Source: DASQUK01 sp046723645
Lineage (GTDB): Bacteria; Actinomycetota; Acidimicrobiia; Acidimicrobiales; VFJN01
Direction of reading: 5' to 3'
Assembly: GCA_046723645.1 (NCBI GenBank)
Contig: JBKOUY010000190.1
Location: 1-13,382, forward strand
Length of the DNA: 13,382 nucleotides
The stretch's first letter is position 1. Every line of letters begins with the position of its first letter. Shown piece after piece: positions 1 to 7,728 of this stretch. Made by a program: the position numbers and the translations under genes. The notes beneath the pieces are model-generated. The model was not told the origin of the DNA. It searched no databases and saw nothing but the letters and a program-made list of their open reading frames with translations.

Positions 1-1
1 C

Positions 2-1630
2 TGGCCCTCGACGCTGGACACCACGGGAGAGGCGTTCGAGCGCAACCGCGCCGACATGCTCGAGCAGCTGGCCGTGATCGAGGAGTTGCTCGACGAGGCC
101 GATGCCGGTGGAGGGCCCGCGGCGGTGGAGCGGATGCGGTCGCGCGGGAAGCTGCCCATTCGGGAACGCATCGCCAACGTGCTCGATCCCGACAGCCCGT
201 TCCTGGAGATCAGCGCCCTCGCCGGCTACGGCTCCGACTACACCATCGGTGGCGGCATGGTCGTGGGCATCGGCGTGATCGCGGGCGTCGAGTGCGTGGT
301 GATGGGCAACGATCCCTCGGTCCTGGGGGGCGCGCTCACGCCGTACGCCATCAAGAAGTGGATGCGCGCCATCGAGATCGCACGCGACAACGGGATCCCC
401 TACATCAGCTTCGTGGAGTCCGCCGGCGCCGACCTCCGGGTGGAGACCGGTGGGGGCGGCGGTGAGAGCCGCAGGCGCCGGGCCCAGACGGAGCACTTCG
501 CGGAGAGCGGCCGTGCGTTCTACGAGATGATCGAGCTGTCCAAGCTCGGCATCCCCACGGTGTGCGTGGTGTTCGGATCATCGACGGCGGGCGGTGCCTA
601 TCAGCCGGGCCTGTCCGACTACGTGATCGTGATCGAAGAGCGCTCCAAGATCTTCCTGGCGGGGCCGCCCCTCGTGAAGATGGCGACCGGCGAGGAGAGC
701 GAGGACGAGACGCTCGGCGGCGCACAACTTCACGCCGAGGTCTCCGGCCTCGGCGACTACCTGGCCACCGACGAGATGGACGCCATCCGCCAGTGCCGGG
801 AGGTGGTCTCGCACCTCAACTGGCGCAAGGCCGGGCCACCGCCCGCGCCCCGGGTCGACGAGCCGCGGTACGACCCCGACGAGCTGCTCGGCCTCGTCAG
901 CCGTGATCTCCGTCAGCCGGTGGACGTGCGCGACGTCATCGCCCGGGTCGTGGACGGCTCACGCTTCGAGGAGTTCAAGGGCCGCTACGGCGCGACCGTC
1001 GTATGCGGCTGGGCGTCCATCCACGGCTACCCGGTGGGGATCCTCGGCAACAACGGGGTCATCTACCCCGAAGGCGCCGAGAAGGCGGCGCATTTCATCC
1101 AGCTCTGCAACCAGACCGACGTCCCGCTGCTGTTCCTCCAGAACATCACCGGCTACATGGTGGGCCGCGACTTCGAGGCCGGGGGGATCGTCAAGAAGGG
1201 CTCGCAGATGATCAACGCCGTCACCAACTCGGCGGTTCCCCACCTGACGGTGATCATCGGTTCCTCGTACGGCGCCGGCACGTACGGCATGTCCGGGCGG
1301 GCCTTCGGCAACCGGTTCACCTTCCTGTGGCCGACCGCGAAGATCGCGGTTATGGGGCCCAAGCAGATCGCCGGGGTCATGTCACAGGTGCGGCGGGCGC
1401 AGGCCGTACGCAAGGGCACCGAGTTCGACGAAGAGGAGGACGCCAGGGTCGTCGCCGCCGTCGAGGCGATCCAGGAGAAGGGCTCCCTGGCACTGGTGGC
1501 GACCGGCGCCGTCAGCGACGACGGCATCATCGACCCGCGGGACACCCGGACCGTCCTCGGCATGTGCCTGTCGGTGGTTCGCAACCGCCCGATCGCGGGT
1601 GCGACCGGCTACGGAGTCTTCCGGCTCTGA
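2..1630 (+). CDS. Acyl-CoA carboxylase, carboxyltransferase (beta) subunit, methylcrotonyl/geranyl-CoA type; 5' partial
   Basis: Transfers CO2 from carboxybiotin to an acyl-CoA in the cytoplasm. The frame is open to the left edge, and the 18 residues before the first ATG (position 56) look like the usual N-terminus of the family. No Shine-Dalgarno precedes that ATG, so the true start lies outside the window. Counting from the ATG at 56, the N-half carries the acyl-CoA/oxyanion motif GSSTAGGAY (residues 174-182) and the TGEE...LGGAQLH block (about 211-226). The C-half has LLFLQNITGYMVGR and GSSYGAGTYGMSGRAFGNRF, the pattern of methylcrotonyl- and geranyl-CoA carboxylases rather than propionyl-CoA carboxylases. 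An odd Gly-then-Arg loop (GGGGGESRRRR, about 132-142) sits before the first CoA-binding segment. The stop TGA shares one base with the ATG of the alpha subunit, which suggests coupled synthesis of the two subunits. The family is certain; the substrate is inferred only. Confidence 0.95.
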   Translation, partial: WPSTLDTTGEAFERNRADMLEQLAVIEELLDEADAGGGPAAVERMRSRGKLPIRERIANVLDPDSPFLEISALAGYGSDYTIGGGMVVGIGVIAGVECVVMGNDPSVLGGALTPYAIKKWMRAIEIARDNGIPYISFVESAGADLRVETGGGGGESRRRRAQTEHFAESGRAFYEMIELSKLGIPTVCVVFGSSTAGGAYQPGLSDYVIVIEERSKIFLAGPPLVKMATGEESEDETLGGAQLHAEVSGLGDYLATDEMDAIRQCREVVSHLNWRKAGPPPAPRVDEPRYDPDELLGLVSRDLRQPVDVRDVIARVVDGSRFEEFKGRYGATVVCGWASIHGYPVGILGNNGVIYPEGAEKAAHFIQLCNQTDVPLLFLQNITGYMVGRDFEAGGIVKKGSQMINAVTNSAVPHLTVIIGSSYGAGTYGMSGRAFGNRFTFLWPTAKIAVMGPKQIAGVMSQVRRAQAVRKGTEFDEEEDARVVAAVEAIQEKGSLALVATGAVSDDGIIDPRDTRTVLGMCLSVVRNRPIAGATGYGVFRL

Positions 1631-3639
1631 TGGGACGGCAGATCACAGGGCTCCTGGTCGCCAACCGCGGGGAGATCGCTCGGCGCGTCTTTCGCGCGGC
1701 GCGGTCGATGGGGATCAGGTGTGTGGCGGTTTACGCCGACGCCGACGCCGCGGCGCCGTTCGTCGCCGACGCCGACGAGGCGGTCCGGCTGCCCAGCGGA
1801 TACCTCGACGGGCCGGAGATCATCGCCGCGGCGCTGGCGACCCACGTCGACGCCATCCACCCCGGCTACGGCTTCCTGGCGGAGAACGCCGCCTTCGCGG
1901 CCGCAGTCGCAGACGCCGGGCTGGCGTGGGTCGGGCCGCCGCCCGACGTGATCGCGGCGATGGGCGACAAGCTGGCGGCCAAGCGCGCGGCCGTCGACGC
2001 GGGCGTCCCCACGCTGCCGTCTTCGGACGATCCCGCGGCCGATGGCGACGTCGGGTACCCACTGCTGGTCAAGGCGGCCGCCGGGGGCGGCGGCAAGGGC
2101 ATGCGGATCGTGGACGGGCCCGCCGAGCTGGCCGAGGCAGTGGCCGCAGCGCGCCGGGAGGCGGCGAGCGCCTTCGGCGACGACCGGGTGTTCCTGGAGC
2201 GCTACCTGCGCCGCGTCCGCCACATCGAGATCCAGATCCTCGGCGACGCGCACGGCGGGCTGGTGCACCTGGGCGAGCGCGAGTGCTCGGTCCAGCGGCG
2301 CCACCAGAAGATCATCGAGGAGTCGCCCTCGCCGGTCGTCGACGCCGAGCTCCGGGCGGCGATGGGCGACGCCGCGCTGCGACTGGCCCGCGCCTTGGGC
2401 TACGTCTCGGCGGGCACGGTCGAGTTCCTGGTGGACGACGCCACCCACGAGTTCTTCTTCCTCGAGGTCAACACCCGGTTGCAGGTCGAGCACCCGGTGA
2501 CCGAGGAGGTGACCGGCATCGACCTGGTCCGCGAGCAGCTGCGCGTCGCCGCCGGGGAGCCGCTCGGCCACGAGCAGGACGCGATCACGTTCCACGGCCA
2601 CGCGGTCGAGGCCCGCCTCTACGCGGAGGATCCCGCGGCCGGGTTTTTACCCGCCACCGGGACGCTCGCCGCCTTCGCCCCGGCGACCGAGCCGGAGGTG
2701 CGCTGGGACTCCGGCGTCGAGGCGGCATCGGTGGTGGGCCTCGACTTCGACCCGATGCTCGCCAAGGTGGTCGCCCACGCGCCGACCCGGAGCGAGGCGG
2801 CGGCGCGCCTGGCCCTCGCGCTGGAGCGCCTCCACCTCGGGGGCGTGACGACCAACCGCGAGTTCCTGGCCGCCGCCCTCCGGCATCCGGCGTTCCTCGC
2901 GGGCGAGACGACCACCGACTTCATCGACCGCGTCGGCCCGCGCGCCGGGCTGGACCTGCGGGACGACGAGGTCACACGCGTCGCCACCCTGGCGGCGCTC
3001 TGGCTGCAAGGCGACAACCGGGCGCACGCGCCGGTCCTGTCGTCGGTGCCCAGCGGCTGGCGCAACGCCCGGCTCCCGGCACAGCGCGTCACGTTCGCCC
3101 ACGGCGCCCGCACGGTCACGGTCCACTACCGGGCCCGCCGCGACGGCTCGTTCACCCTCGGTCCCGGCGACGGCGACGCCGACCGCGACGGCGATGGCGG
3201 CGACGAGGGCGGGGCCCGCTCGGCCCGGGTCCATCGATGGACGCCCACGGCGATCGACGCCGAGATCGACGGCCGACGCTCGACGGCGCAGATCACCCGC
3301 GACGGCGAGCGCGTCTACGTGCAGGCGCCGGACCGCACGGTGGCGTTCGATGTCGTCCCCCGCTTCGTGGCGCCCGGTGCCGCGGCGGCGACCAGCGGCG
3401 GGCTGGCGGCGCCCATGCCGGGAATCGTGCTCGATGTCCGTTGCGCCCCTGGCGACGTGGTCGACGCGGGGCAGACCCTGGTCGTGCTCGAGGCGATGAA
3501 GATGGAGCACCACGTCCGAGCCCCCGCCGGCGGGGTGGTGGCCGAGGTGCGGGTGGCCAAGGGCGAGCACGTCCAGAACGGGGCGGTCCTGCTCGTCCTC
3601 GATCCGGTCGGGGAGGGCGAAGGGGAGCGCGGCCGATGA
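1630..3639 (+). CDS. Acyl-CoA carboxylase alpha subunit (biotin carboxylase + biotin carboxyl carrier)
   Basis: ATP-dependent carboxylation of biotin, supplying the neighbouring beta subunit. The 669-residue protein has the normal length of an MCC/GCC alpha chain. It starts with the biotin-carboxylase N-domain (LLVANRGEIARRVFRAARSMG). The ATP-grasp glycine loop KAAAGGGGKGMRI, the ECSVQRRHQKIIEE motif and the catalytic EVNTRLQVEHPVTEE segment follow; Val replaces the usual Met in MNTRLQVEH. A linking domain leads to the C-terminal biotinyl domain with EAMKMEHH, where Lys624 would carry biotin. Residues 511-528 form an unusual Gly/Asp-rich linker. The ATG overlaps the beta-subunit stop by one base (TGATG). 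The stop overlaps the next ATG by four bases, with an AGGGGAG ribosome-binding site at 3621-3627. The function is firm; the acyl-CoA specificity is set by the beta subunit and is unknown. Confidence 0.95.
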   Translation: MGRQITGLLVANRGEIARRVFRAARSMGIRCVAVYADADAAAPFVADADEAVRLPSGYLDGPEIIAAALATHVDAIHPGYGFLAENAAFAAAVADAGLAWVGPPPDVIAAMGDKLAAKRAAVDAGVPTLPSSDDPAADGDVGYPLLVKAAAGGGGKGMRIVDGPAELAEAVAAARREAASAFGDDRVFLERYLRRVRHIEIQILGDAHGGLVHLGERECSVQRRHQKIIEESPSPVVDAELRAAMGDAALRLARALGYVSAGTVEFLVDDATHEFFFLEVNTRLQVEHPVTEEVTGIDLVREQLRVAAGEPLGHEQDAITFHGHAVEARLYAEDPAAGFLPATGTLAAFAPATEPEVRWDSGVEAASVVGLDFDPMLAKVVAHAPTRSEAAARLALALERLHLGGVTTNREFLAAALRHPAFLAGETTTDFIDRVGPRAGLDLRDDEVTRVATLAALWLQGDNRAHAPVLSSVPSGWRNARLPAQRVTFAHGARTVTVHYRARRDGSFTLGPGDGDADRDGDGGDEGGARSARVHRWTPTAIDAEIDGRRSTAQITRDGERVYVQAPDRTVAFDVVPRFVAPGAAAATSGGLAAPMPGIVLDVRCAPGDVVDAGQTLVVLEAMKMEHHVRAPAGGVVAEVRVAKGEHVQNGAVLLVLDPVGEGEGERGR

Positions 3640-5420
3640 GGGAGCCCATTCGCATCGCCAACTGTTCGGGGTTCTATGGTGACCGCCTCTCGGCCGCCCG
3701 GGAAATGGTCGAGGGCGGACCGATCGACGTCCTGACCGGCGACTGGCTCGCAGAGCTGACCATGCTCATACTCGCCCGTACCCGCGCCAGCCGGGGGCCG
3801 GGGGGCGGCTACGCCCGCAGCTTCGTCGTCCAGATGGAGCAGGTGATGGGGACCTGCTTGGACCGCGGGATCAAGGTCGTGTCGAACGCCGGCGGGCTCG
3901 ACCCGGCCGGGTGTGCCGAGGCCGTGGGCCAGGTCGCCGACCGGTTGGGCCTCACGCCCACGATTGCGTACGTCGATGGCGACGACCTGCTGCCGCGGCT
4001 GGGAGAGCTCACCGAGGCCGGGGTCGACCTCGCCCACCTCGACACCGGCGAGCCGGTGGGGGACATCTCCCGGTTCGTCAGCGCCAACGCCTACCTGGGG
4101 TGCTGGGGCGTCGTCGAGGCGCTGCGGCGGGGCGCCGACATCGTGGTTACGGGCCGGACGACCGACGCCGCTGTGGTCTGCGGGCCGGCGGCGTGGCACC
4201 ACGGCTGGGCCCGCGACGACTGGGACGCACTGGCCGGCGCCGTCGTCGCCGGCCACGTCATCGAATGCGGGACGCAGGCGACGGGCGGCAACTACTCGTT
4301 CTTCACCGAGGTGGCGGGCATGACCCGCGTCGGCTTCCCCTGGGCCGAGATCGCCGCCGACGGGTCCTCGGTGATCGGCAAGCACGACGGCACCGGGGGA
4401 GAGGTGTCGGTCGGGACGGTCACGTCGCAGCTCCTCTACGAGATCGCCGAGCCGGCATACCTCGGGCCCGACGTCACGGCCAGGTTCGACACCATCCGGC
4501 TCGAGGCCGACGGGCCCGAGCGCGTCCGCCTGCACGGCGTGCGGGGCGAACCGCCGCCGCCGACGCTCAAGGTGGCGATGAACGAGCTGGGCGGCTACCG
4601 CAACGACATCGCCGTCGCGCTCACCGGCCTCGACATCGAGGCCAAGGCGCAGCTCGTGGAGGACGCGTTCTGGGAGGCGTGCCCATACAAGCCGGACGAC
4701 TTCGCCAGCGTCACCACCCGGGTGGTGCGGACCGACAAGGCCGATCCGGCCACCAACGAGGAGGCGGTCGCCGCGTGGCGGCTGACGGTCAAGGACGCCG
4801 ACGAGCGCAAGGTGGGGCGTGCGGTGTCCAACGCCATGGTCGAGCTCGGCCTTGCGACCATCCCCGGCTTCTTCGGCCTCTCCGGCGGCCCGCGTGAGGC
4901 CCGGCCGTATGGCGTGTTCCGGCCGGCGCTGGTCCCCGCCGAGCTGGTGCCGCAGCGCGTGGTGGTCATCACGACGGGCGACCGCACCGTCGTCGACTCC
5001 ACCGCACCCGCGGCCGCCGCGCGGGCGGTCGGGGTGGACCCCGCTCCCGGGCCCACGGCCGCGTCGCCCGGCGGCCCGACGGTGCGGGCGCCGCTCGGCC
5101 GCGTCGTCGGCTCCCGCTCGGGCGACAAGGCCGGCAACGCCAACCTCGGGGTCTTCGCCCGCAGCGACCAGTCCTGGGCGTGGCTCGACGGCTTCCTCAC
5201 CGTCGAGCGGCTACGCGAGCTGCTCCCGGAGACGGCCGGTCTCGCGGTCGACCGCCACCGGCTTCCGAACCTCCGGGCGCTCAACTTCGTGATCCACGGG
5301 CTCCTACAAGAGGGTGTGGCGGCCTCGATTCGCCAGGACGCCCAGGCCAAGAGCCTCGGCGAGTGGCTCCGGGCGCGGATCGTCGACCTGCCCGCCGCAC
5401 TCGTTTCCGATTCCGCATGA
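3636..5420 (+). CDS. AtuA family protein (DUF1446), two-domain
   Basis: A 594-residue member of the acyclic terpene utilisation AtuA family. In Pseudomonas, atuA heads the citronellol/geraniol operon, but its biochemical role is still unsettled. The large N-terminal domain begins IRIANCSGFYGDR (residues 5-17) and contains the conserved ECGTQATGGN segment (210-219). A Pro/Ala-rich linker (about 453-487) leads to the AtuA-like ferredoxin-fold domain (about 488-585), opened by GSRSGDKAGNANLGVF (492-507). In some homologues these two parts are separate genes; here they are fused and full length. The ATG overlaps the alpha-subunit stop (ATGA) and has an AGGGGAG ribosome-binding site 8 bases upstream. 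Its position directly after an MCC/GCC-type carboxylase supports a role in branched-chain or terpenoid acyl-CoA catabolism, which is inference from context. Family assignment is confident. Confidence 0.92.
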   Translation: MREPIRIANCSGFYGDRLSAAREMVEGGPIDVLTGDWLAELTMLILARTRASRGPGGGYARSFVVQMEQVMGTCLDRGIKVVSNAGGLDPAGCAEAVGQVADRLGLTPTIAYVDGDDLLPRLGELTEAGVDLAHLDTGEPVGDISRFVSANAYLGCWGVVEALRRGADIVVTGRTTDAAVVCGPAAWHHGWARDDWDALAGAVVAGHVIECGTQATGGNYSFFTEVAGMTRVGFPWAEIAADGSSVIGKHDGTGGEVSVGTVTSQLLYEIAEPAYLGPDVTARFDTIRLEADGPERVRLHGVRGEPPPPTLKVAMNELGGYRNDIAVALTGLDIEAKAQLVEDAFWEACPYKPDDFASVTTRVVRTDKADPATNEEAVAAWRLTVKDADERKVGRAVSNAMVELGLATIPGFFGLSGGPREARPYGVFRPALVPAELVPQRVVVITTGDRTVVDSTAPAAAARAVGVDPAPGPTAASPGGPTVRAPLGRVVGSRSGDKAGNANLGVFARSDQSWAWLDGFLTVERLRELLPETAGLAVDRHRLPNLRALNFVIHGLLQEGVAASIRQDAQAKSLGEWLRARIVDLPAALVSDSA

Positions 5421-6091
5421 GCGCCGTCGTCGTCGACGACATGCGGCGGCGCCTCGCGGCTGTCCGTCGTCCGAGGCCGATCATGGGCCGGGACCGCGAA
5501 CGCGCGCTGACCGAGCGCCAGCGGGAGCTGCTCGACCAGATGGAGCGACTGATCGCGGGCGGCTTCGCGACGCTGACGATGGCGGAGCTGGCGGCCCGCC
5601 TCAACTGCTCGCTGCGCACGCTCTACGCCCTCGCCCCCAGCCGGGACGAGCTGGTCCTGGTCGTCGTCGACCGCAACCTCTGGCGCGTTGGCCGAGCGGC
5701 GCGTGATGCCGTTCGCGAGGACCTCGCACCCCTCGACGCGGTGCGGGCCTACCTGGAGGCGGCGACGGTGGCGGTCAGCGGCTGGACCGAGGCGTTCGGC
5801 CGCGACCTGGCGGCGGTCCCGGCCGCCCAGGAGCTCGAGGAGGGCCACAACGAGTACCTGTTCGACGTGACGCGGACGCTGCTCGACCTCGCCGCCGAGC
5901 GCGGTGACATCGCCGATGTCGACACCGCCGCGGTTGCACGGGTGCTCGCCGGCCTCGGCCGGTTCTTTTCCCGCCCCCAGGTGATCTCCAGCCTGGAGTC
6001 GTCACCCAAGGAGGCGGCCGACCAGGTCGTCGACCTGGTGCTGCGCGGCCTGCGCAGCCGTGCCGGGGACGCGAGGACCACGGGAGGATGA
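5417..6091 (+). CDS. TetR/AcrR-family transcriptional regulator
   Basis: A 224-residue probable DNA-binding repressor. An N-terminal extension of about 30 residues precedes the TetR domain. Its helix-turn-helix is visible as LTMAELAARLNCSLRTLYAL (about 53-72) followed by APSRDELV, equivalent to the usual YxxFPSKDEL. The C-terminal helical ligand domain has no recognisable specificity signature. The ATG at 5417 overlaps the AtuA stop by four bases and has no clear Shine-Dalgarno, which fits translational coupling. In-frame ATGs at 5441 and 5483 are alternatives that would trim the basic leader. Because it lies inside the operon, it probably regulates it in response to an acyl-CoA or similar ligand. 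That is inferred: no operator can be seen, because the operon promoter is outside the window. Confidence 0.93.
   Translation: MSAVVVDDMRRRLAAVRRPRPIMGRDRERALTERQRELLDQMERLIAGGFATLTMAELAARLNCSLRTLYALAPSRDELVLVVVDRNLWRVGRAARDAVREDLAPLDAVRAYLEAATVAVSGWTEAFGRDLAAVPAAQELEEGHNEYLFDVTRTLLDLAAERGDIADVDTAAVARVLAGLGRFFSRPQVISSLESSPKEAADQVVDLVLRGLRSRAGDARTTGG
6082..6087 (+). promoter_or_regulatory. Ribosome-binding site deciding the GTG start of the TIGR03084 gene
   Basis: GGGAGG lies 8 bases before GTG 6096, inside the last codons of the TetR gene. The ATG at 6088 overlaps the TetR stop but leads to a stop after three codons, so it cannot be the start. Confidence 0.7.
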
Positions 6092-6095
6092 CCAG

Positions 6096-6911
6096 GTGAC
6101 CGATGTGCGGCAAGTGGCGGCCGACCTGCGCGACGAGCAGGACGCCCTAGATGCGATCGTGGCCGGCCTGGCCGCCGAGCAGTGGCGGCTGGCCACCCCG
6201 AGCCCGGGGTGGACGGTGGCGGACCAGATCGGCCACCTGACCTACTACGACGGGGCGGCCGCCACCGCCATCGAGGACCCGCCGGCGTTCAAGGAGTCGA
6301 TGGCCGAGCTCCTCGCCGACCCGGCCCGCATCGACAGGCTGACGCTCCACCGCCACCTGTCGACGCCCGACCTGCTCGAGACCTGGCGCGCCACGCGTCG
6401 CCGGCTGGCGCGCGCGGCGGCCACCCTCGACGACGACCGCCGGGTCGACTGGTATGGGCCCTCGATGGGTGCGAAGTCGTTCCTCACCGCCCGGCTGATG
6501 GAGTGCTGGGCGCACGGCCAGGACGTCGCCGACGCAGTCGGCGCCCGGCGGCGGGGCACCGACCGGCTGCGCCACATCGCCCAGCTCGGGTTCATCACGC
6601 GCGGCTGGTCGTACGCGAACCGCGGGCTCGAGCGGCCGGAGGGCGATGTGCGGCTCGAGCTGACGGGCCCGTCCGGCGACCTCTGGTCCTTCGGCCCCGA
6701 CGGCGTCGCCGACGTCGTGCGGGGCCCCGCCGAGGACTTCTGCCTCGTGGTCACCCAGCGCCGCCACGTCGACGACACCGCGCTCGAGGTCGCCGGACCG
6801 CTCGCCCGCGACTGGCTCGCGAGGGCCCAGGCCTTTGCCGGGCCGCCCACCGACGGCCCGGCCCCGGGGACGAGGCCGGTGTCTGGGGGCCCCGGGGGGG
6901 TCATGCCATGA
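6096..6911 (+). CDS. TIGR03084-family protein (DinB / mycothiol-dependent maleylpyruvate isomerase fold)
   Basis: A 271-residue protein of the actinobacterial TIGR03084 family, which has no known reaction. The N-terminal four-helix DinB-like domain contains TPSPGWTVADQIGHL (about 34-48) and MECWAHGQD (135-143). Together these give His47, Glu136 and His140, the same His/Glu-x3-His arrangement that binds metal in mycothiol-dependent maleylpyruvate isomerase. A metal-dependent, perhaps mycothiol-using, transferase or isomerase is therefore plausible. The C-terminal part (about 190-245) resembles the MDMPI C-domain or SCP2-like fold loosely. The tail is Gly/Pro-rich and is encoded by a very G-rich stretch. 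A GTG start is chosen because GGGAGG (6082-6087) lies 8 bases upstream. The gap to the TetR stop is 4 bases, and its own stop overlaps the hydratase ATG. Family assignment is good; function is unknown. Confidence 0.85.
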   Translation: MTDVRQVAADLRDEQDALDAIVAGLAAEQWRLATPSPGWTVADQIGHLTYYDGAAATAIEDPPAFKESMAELLADPARIDRLTLHRHLSTPDLLETWRATRRRLARAAATLDDDRRVDWYGPSMGAKSFLTARLMECWAHGQDVADAVGARRRGTDRLRHIAQLGFITRGWSYANRGLERPEGDVRLELTGPSGDLWSFGPDGVADVVRGPAEDFCLVVTQRRHVDDTALEVAGPLARDWLARAQAFAGPPTDGPAPGTRPVSGGPGGVMP

Positions 6912-7726
6912 GCGTGGTCGAGACCGCCCGGGACGCCAGGGGTGTGCTCACCCTGACCCTGGCGGACGAGGCGAACCGCAACGCACTCAGCTCCCGACTC
7001 GTCGGCGAGCTGGGCGACGCCCTCGACGCCGCCGAGGAGGATCCGGCGGTGCGGGTCGTCGTGGTCACGAACCGGGGGCGAGTGTTCTGCGCCGGGGCCG
7101 ACCTGTCCGAGCGCTCGTCGGGGTCCGGCGTGGGCGGCGACCACGATCGCCCGGCGGCAGTGCGGCGCCCCGAGGACCTGTTCGGTCGGTTCGCCCGATC
7201 GTCCAAGCCCTACGTGGGGCGAATCGCGGGCCATTGCGTCGCCGGGGGCATGGGGCTCGCCGCCGCGATGGACATCTCTCTCGCCGCCGACGATGCCAGG
7301 TTCGGCTTCACGGAGGTGCGCGTCGGTGTGGCGCCGGCGGTCATCTCCGTCGTCTGCCTGCCCAAGTTGCGTCCCGCCGACGCCCGGGCGGCGTTCCTCC
7401 GGGGCACCCGGTTCAGCGCCGCCGAGGCCGCCCGCATCGGGCTGATCAACGCCGCCGTGCCCGGCGATCGCCTCGACGACGAGGTGGCCGCCGCCGTCGA
7501 CGACCTGTTGGCCGGCGGGCCCGGCGCCCTCGCCGCGTCCAAGCGATTGCTCGCCCAGGTGCCCGGCATGCCGGTCGACGAGGCCTTCGCCTGGACCGGG
7601 GCCCTGTCCGCCGAGCTGTTCGCCGGCGAGGAGGCGAGGCAAGGCATGCGCGCCTACCTCGAGAAGCGACCGGCTCCGTGGGTGGTTCGCGCGCCGGAGG
7701 GGGAGATCCCCGGACAAGGAGGCTGA
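6908..7726 (+). CDS. Enoyl-CoA hydratase/isomerase family, LiuC/AtuE-like
   Basis: A crotonase-fold protein of 272 residues, the normal length. The oxyanion-hole segments are RVFCAGADLSE (58-68) and GHCVAGGMGLA (109-118). FTEVRVGVAPAVIS (134-147) is typical of methylglutaconyl- and isohexenylglutaconyl-CoA hydratases (LiuC, AtuE). Glu136 corresponds to the first catalytic glutamate of rat crotonase. The second glutamate position falls on Ala161 by eye alignment, so the mechanism may be a variant. In the operon this enzyme would add water to the product of the upstream carboxylase, as in leucine and citronellol breakdown. The start ATG overlaps the previous stop (ATGA), with a G-run 7 bases upstream acting as the only ribosome-binding candidate. 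Family is certain; the LiuC/AtuE role is inferred from the motif and neighbours. A generic echA-type hydratase remains possible. Confidence 0.92.
   Translation: MSVVETARDARGVLTLTLADEANRNALSSRLVGELGDALDAAEEDPAVRVVVVTNRGRVFCAGADLSERSSGSGVGGDHDRPAAVRRPEDLFGRFARSSKPYVGRIAGHCVAGGMGLAAAMDISLAADDARFGFTEVRVGVAPAVISVVCLPKLRPADARAAFLRGTRFSAAEAARIGLINAAVPGDRLDDEVAAAVDDLLAGGPGALAASKRLLAQVPGMPVDEAFAWTGALSAELFAGEEARQGMRAYLEKRPAPWVVRAPEGEIPGQGG
7716..7722 (+). promoter_or_regulatory. Strong ribosome-binding site of the nitronate monooxygenase gene
   Basis: AAGGAGG, a full match to the Shine-Dalgarno consensus, sits 6 bases before ATG 7729 and overlaps the end of the hydratase gene. It is the strongest such site in the first operon and suggests independent, high translation of the flavoprotein. 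Confidence 0.75.
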
Positions 7727-7728
7727 CC

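Noticed and set aside
56..58. ATG 56 as the true start of the carboxylase beta subunit
   Set aside because: The frame is open to the window edge with family-like residues upstream, and no Shine-Dalgarno precedes this ATG; the gene is 5'-truncated by the window.
1599..3635. Upstream extension of the AtuA reading frame to a 1273-codon open frame
   Set aside because: The portion before 3636 is an Arg/Gly-rich shadow of the alpha subunit. AtuA homology begins exactly at the ATG 3636, which has a ribosome-binding site.
3315..5848. Two long minus-strand open frames (406 and 417 codons) across the AtuA and TetR genes
   Set aside because: Low-complexity translations without recognisable motifs, fully antisense to well-supported genes; typical of high-GC coding DNA.
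6860..6900. G/C-run palindromes (two CCCCGGGG copies, seven consecutive G) near the end of the TIGR03084 gene, as a possible terminator or frameshift site
   Set aside because: Reading frames before and after are intact and the stop/start overlap ATGA is canonical; it looks like biased codon use in a non-conserved tail.
6245..7717. 490-codon open frame on the minus strand, antisense to the TIGR03084 and hydratase genes
   Set aside because: It is a GC-driven shadow. The translation is Arg/Gly/Pro-rich with no family motif, while both plus-strand genes have clear conserved motifs.
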